DNA of 15,954 nucleotides from an uncultured Ruminococcus sp. (GTDB lineage Bacteria > Bacillota_A > Clostridia > Oscillospirales > Acutalibacteraceae): contig CADBXH010000049.1 of the NCBI GenBank assembly GCA_902798605.1, positions 1-15,954 on the forward strand, written 5' to 3'. The translations under genes and the position numbers were made by a program. The notes beneath the pieces are model-generated. The model did not search any database. It was given only the letters and a program-made list of their open reading frames with translations, and was not told where the DNA came from. This document shows, piece by piece, positions 13,377 to 15,954 of the stretch (position 1 is its first letter; every line of letters starts with the position of its first letter).

Positions 13377-13423
13377 TATTTTTAAAAATATATTATTTAA
13401 GCGGAAAAAGTCGAGTAAAGATT

Positions 13424-13432
13424 TGATAGAAT
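13424..13432 (+). promoter_or_regulatory. Extended -10 element for the 726-residue protein gene
   Basis: TGATAGAAT matches TG-N-TAGAAT; the -35 region is poor (GAAAAA 17 bases upstream). The same TGNTAGAAT element is used at 10103-10111 and 10714-10722, all within the AT-rich half. The leader to the ATG at 13506 would be about 66 bases. Confidence 0.45.
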
Positions 13433-13505
13433 AAAGGTATTGATTGATTTAGTAGTCGGTTTTAAATGTATTTTGCCTTTAAAAATTAATTGAGGAGAAA
13501 TAAAA

Positions 13506-15686
13506 ATGGGATATGACAGAATTGAAACATTCGTTAAAAACGAAGAAAAACCATATGAATACTGTTTGGATTTTGAATACGGTAATTCAGCCTATGAAGC
13601 ACTTAATCCGATAGAAAGGTATCTTGCCTATAAATCAACAGGAGTAAAGGTGGACAAAGATAAACAAAACCTTAGTAATGCCGAAAAGTTTTGTCTGCAT
13701 AGCCTGAACACATACGGTGATATTCCCGATTGTGATGGCTCTGACGGAAAAAATGTGCTTACACTTGATGTTTATAAAAAACTCTGGAATTGGGAAAAAG
13801 GATATTATTCCTCAGGTGTAATTTCAACTCCGAATTTTCAGGGCGAGTTTGGCGGAGATACGATGAATTCAATGCAGACGACTTTTAATGCATTAATGGG
13901 TTATGCTCTGAGCAAATCTGAAAACAGTAATTTAAGGCAGTATCAAAAGAATAATTACAGCTTTATGGACTGCTTACAGATATATTGTAATTATCCAAAA
14001 GAACTTCTTTTTGAACTTCAAAAAGAGCCTGACTTTATTCGATTTGCTGATTTATATCATACAATAGGAAATATGGTGCTTGTTCCTCGTCGTTTTAACA
14101 GTGGTCGATACGGAAAAACTTTTGATTTTTGGGATTCTTCTTTAGTATGGCTCAAAAATGACGGCTTTTCGTACGGTAATCAGCTTTTGTTTGATAAGCG
14201 TAATTTCACTAAATATATAAATTATTTCTATTTATGGGATTATGTAGAAAGTGTAAATGGAGAATATAGGGTCAAGCCTTTGTTTAATTCTCACAGTAAT
14301 ATTGAGAACGGTAATGTCGATAATTCCTTGCCTTGGACAAATATCAGTAATGAACAGGATTTAAAGCAGTTTTTAAAAAATGCCTGTGAAAACATAAGTA
14401 AGCGTGGTTCCTTTATGTCAATTCTTATGAGGCTTAGAAGCGCTGATAATCCAAAGCTAAAAGAAATATCCGATGAATATTTCAATATTATTCAAGGTGA
14501 CTTCCTTAATAACGTGCATATGGATGGCTATAATGATGCAGTGACAATACTTTTGAGATTGTTGGAAAACTTTGATGATAAAAACGACAAAGATTATAAG
14601 CTTTTGTCTGATGGGGTTATGTCATTATATAAATTAAACGTGAATTCTGACAGAGAAAGTATAAGCAAATCAGCTGTGCATAATTTCAATCAAAAAGAAA
14701 AAGCTCAGAATAAAAAGAATAATGATAAAACGAAGAAAAAAGATTCAGTATTTCATAATATAAAGCATAGGATTAAATTGCGAATAGAGAAATTTAAAAC
14801 TGCTCCTTTAGAATCAATATGTAATATTTTGTTTTTATCTGTATTAGCTTTTAGCGTGGGTTATGGAGTATTTTTGTATATTAGATATTTAGTATCAGGC
14901 GGGTACGATAGTATTACCGGTGCTGAATATTTGCCGATTAAATTCTACGGTGGAAATATATTGAATATATTGTTCATAATTGATTTAATTGGATTTTTAT
15001 TATTGTGCGTATCTTTTGCAATACGAGAAAAGAAAGCAAAAAAAGTTATAATGATTATTGCTTTGACTTGTATTGCTGTTTTATGTGTTTTGTGTTCATT
15101 AATTCCAATTGGAGCAGCAAGTTTGGAGTTTAACAGAGCATTTATGCAATGGTTTAATGGAGATACTGTCAATAACGGATATATGATAAATTATCTTATA
15201 GATGCTTTTTCTAAGATACTTTTGATAGGTGTATCGGTAATAGCTATATTGCCGCTTATTTTAATGTTGTTTATCAAACATTATAGACACTATCTAAAAG
15301 TATTTGGTTTATCACTGCTTTCTTTTTTTATAATTGTTCCGTTAATACTAAATATAATGCAGATTAAATGGGTGGCTGTAATACTTGTTATTGCACTCGT
15401 AATTGCTGTAATAGCATATGTTTTTTCAAAGATTCATACAATAATAAAATACAGATGTCCTGCTTGTAAAAAGATTAACGCATTGATGATTACCAGAAAG
15501 CTTATAAACGAAGAAGACATATCTATAAAAGTTCAACTTGAAAATAGAAATAATTCCGGAGAAATAGTAGGGCATTCTGAACAGTATATTCCCGGTGTAA
15601 GAAAAACTTATGAAATAACATATGAGTGTAAATTTTGCGGTTATATAAATAAGGAATTAGAAAAAGAAGATTGTAAGAAGATATAA
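13506..15686 (+). CDS. Multi-pass membrane protein with soluble N-terminal half and C-terminal zinc ribbon
   Basis: A 726-residue protein of no family I can name with certainty. Residues 1-400 are soluble. Within them, FQGEFGGDTMNSMQTTFNAL (111-130) and YHTIGNMVLVPRRFNSGRYG (184-203), followed by a W/D/F-rich segment, recall the H-x-x-GN-x-x-L-x-P core of DUF1524/DUF6994-type proteins; the resemblance is weak and the DUF1524 nuclease D-H motif is not seen. A Lys/Asn-rich linker (395-432) leads to about six hydrophobic helices (near 436-459, 484-505, 513-535, 563-589, 596-618, 621-641). The C-terminal 80 residues carry C651-x2-C654 and C708-x2-C711, a zinc ribbon split by about 53 residues. 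GAGGAG at 13492-13497 sets the start. No signal peptide, so both ends are probably cytoplasmic. AT-rich codon use. Confidence 0.8.
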   Translation: MGYDRIETFVKNEEKPYEYCLDFEYGNSAYEALNPIERYLAYKSTGVKVDKDKQNLSNAEKFCLHSLNTYGDIPDCDGSDGKNVLTLDVYKKLWNWEKGYYSSGVISTPNFQGEFGGDTMNSMQTTFNALMGYALSKSENSNLRQYQKNNYSFMDCLQIYCNYPKELLFELQKEPDFIRFADLYHTIGNMVLVPRRFNSGRYGKTFDFWDSSLVWLKNDGFSYGNQLLFDKRNFTKYINYFYLWDYVESVNGEYRVKPLFNSHSNIENGNVDNSLPWTNISNEQDLKQFLKNACENISKRGSFMSILMRLRSADNPKLKEISDEYFNIIQGDFLNNVHMDGYNDAVTILLRLLENFDDKNDKDYKLLSDGVMSLYKLNVNSDRESISKSAVHNFNQKEKAQNKKNNDKTKKKDSVFHNIKHRIKLRIEKFKTAPLESICNILFLSVLAFSVGYGVFLYIRYLVSGGYDSITGAEYLPIKFYGGNILNILFIIDLIGFLLLCVSFAIREKKAKKVIMIIALTCIAVLCVLCSLIPIGAASLEFNRAFMQWFNGDTVNNGYMINYLIDAFSKILLIGVSVIAILPLILMLFIKHYRHYLKVFGLSLLSFFIIVPLILNIMQIKWVAVILVIALVIAVIAYVFSKIHTIIKYRCPACKKINALMITRKLINEEDISIKVQLENRNNSGEIVGHSEQYIPGVRKTYEITYECKFCGYINKELEKEDCKKI

Positions 15687-15706
15687 AATTATTTGGGGAC
15701 GATGAA

Positions 15707-15954
15707 ATGAAAAAGAAATGCATCATAATTATCGCAGTTGTCTGCGTAGCGGTTGTTGCTGTTGCGGGACAGTTTTCGGTGTAAGAGCCTACAATGATTA
15801 CACTTTACAGCAACAGACAGAGAGTACACAGAGGTCGATGGAAATGTTGCGTATGCTGTACTTCCCGTTAGTGAAGAGGGTATAAGAGAGGGTGTAAGAA
15901 GAGCAATAAGCGGTGAATATACCTTCTGGTATTCAAGTACAATTTCATTTACTG
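15707..15954 (+). pseudogene. Collapsed, chimeric copy of the anchored-protein and lipoprotein genes (runs off the window)
   Basis: Three reading frames each hold a recognisable piece. From ATG 15707 the first frame gives MKKKCIIIIAVVCVAVVAVAG and stops at 15782. From 15772 the second frame gives VFGVRAYNDYTLQQQTES, matching residues 22-40 of the 10991 protein (VFFGVKAYNNYITQQQIET). From 15825 the third frame gives YTEVDGNVAYAVLPVSEEG and later SGEYTFWYSSTISFT, matching the lipoprotein's C-terminal part (RDIDGETEYAVIP and YEGEFAFWYNAFVSF). So the start of one gene is fused, with frameshifts, to the end of the other; the sequence between has been lost. The window ends before the fragment does. 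Confidence 0.75.

Noticed and set aside
1..15954. CRISPR array, tRNA, rRNA, transposase or integrase
   Set aside because: No regularly spaced direct repeats, tRNA cloverleaf, rRNA sequence or recognisable mobile-element gene was seen on either strand.

Overview
The window looks like chromosomal DNA of an anaerobic, spore-forming member of the Clostridia, most likely Ruminococcus or a relative in the Oscillospiraceae. The support is strong Gram-positive ribosome binding sites, a secreted protein ending in a type I dockerin (the cellulosome attachment module), a cotJ spore-coat operon, and a Bacillus/Clostridium-type LexA box in front of a Y-family polymerase. The species is inferred, not proven.

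Left part (1-4618): a minus-strand operon reads fabF (3-oxoacyl-ACP synthase II), an AMP-forming acyl-CoA/fatty-acid ligase, a YbgC/4HBT-type thioesterase, and the first codons of a fourth gene cut by the window edge. A LysR-type regulator is divergently transcribed from the fabF side and is the obvious candidate regulator. The fabF promoter can be read, with a small inverted repeat close to its start site.

Middle part (4619-9976): a strong promoter drives a 798-residue secreted dockerin protein whose body shows seven spaced copies of a propeller-blade-like motif, interrupted by a long helical insertion. Next is an SOS cassette: a UmuC/UvrX-like translesion polymerase with a clamp-binding motif and an overlapping short YolD-like gene, under a promoter with a near-consensus LexA box. 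After a terminator comes cotJA-cotJB-cotJC with overlapping genes. CotJC stops about 50 residues early and lacks the second metal-binding half expected for its manganese-catalase-like fold.

Right part (9977-15954): from the cotJC break onward the DNA is visibly more AT-rich and has the look of an accessory region. It holds a 13-codon ORF plus an unknown 139-residue protein; a compact transcription unit for a structured RNA (promoter, 13-bp closing helix, inner helix, two hairpins, terminator), either a small RNA or a riboswitch-like leader; a membrane-anchored surface protein with a tandem repeat and Ser/Gly/Asn-rich tail; a lipoprotein gene with a frameshift; two abutting decayed gene fragments; and a 726-residue protein with a soluble N-terminal half, about six membrane helices and a C-terminal zinc ribbon. 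The window ends in a broken gene that joins the start of the anchored-protein family to the end of the lipoprotein family, implying that this pair was once duplicated on the far side of the 726-residue gene.

The best candidates for something undescribed are the structured RNA upstream of the surface-protein genes and the large membrane/zinc-ribbon protein flanked by one intact and one collapsed copy of that gene pair.
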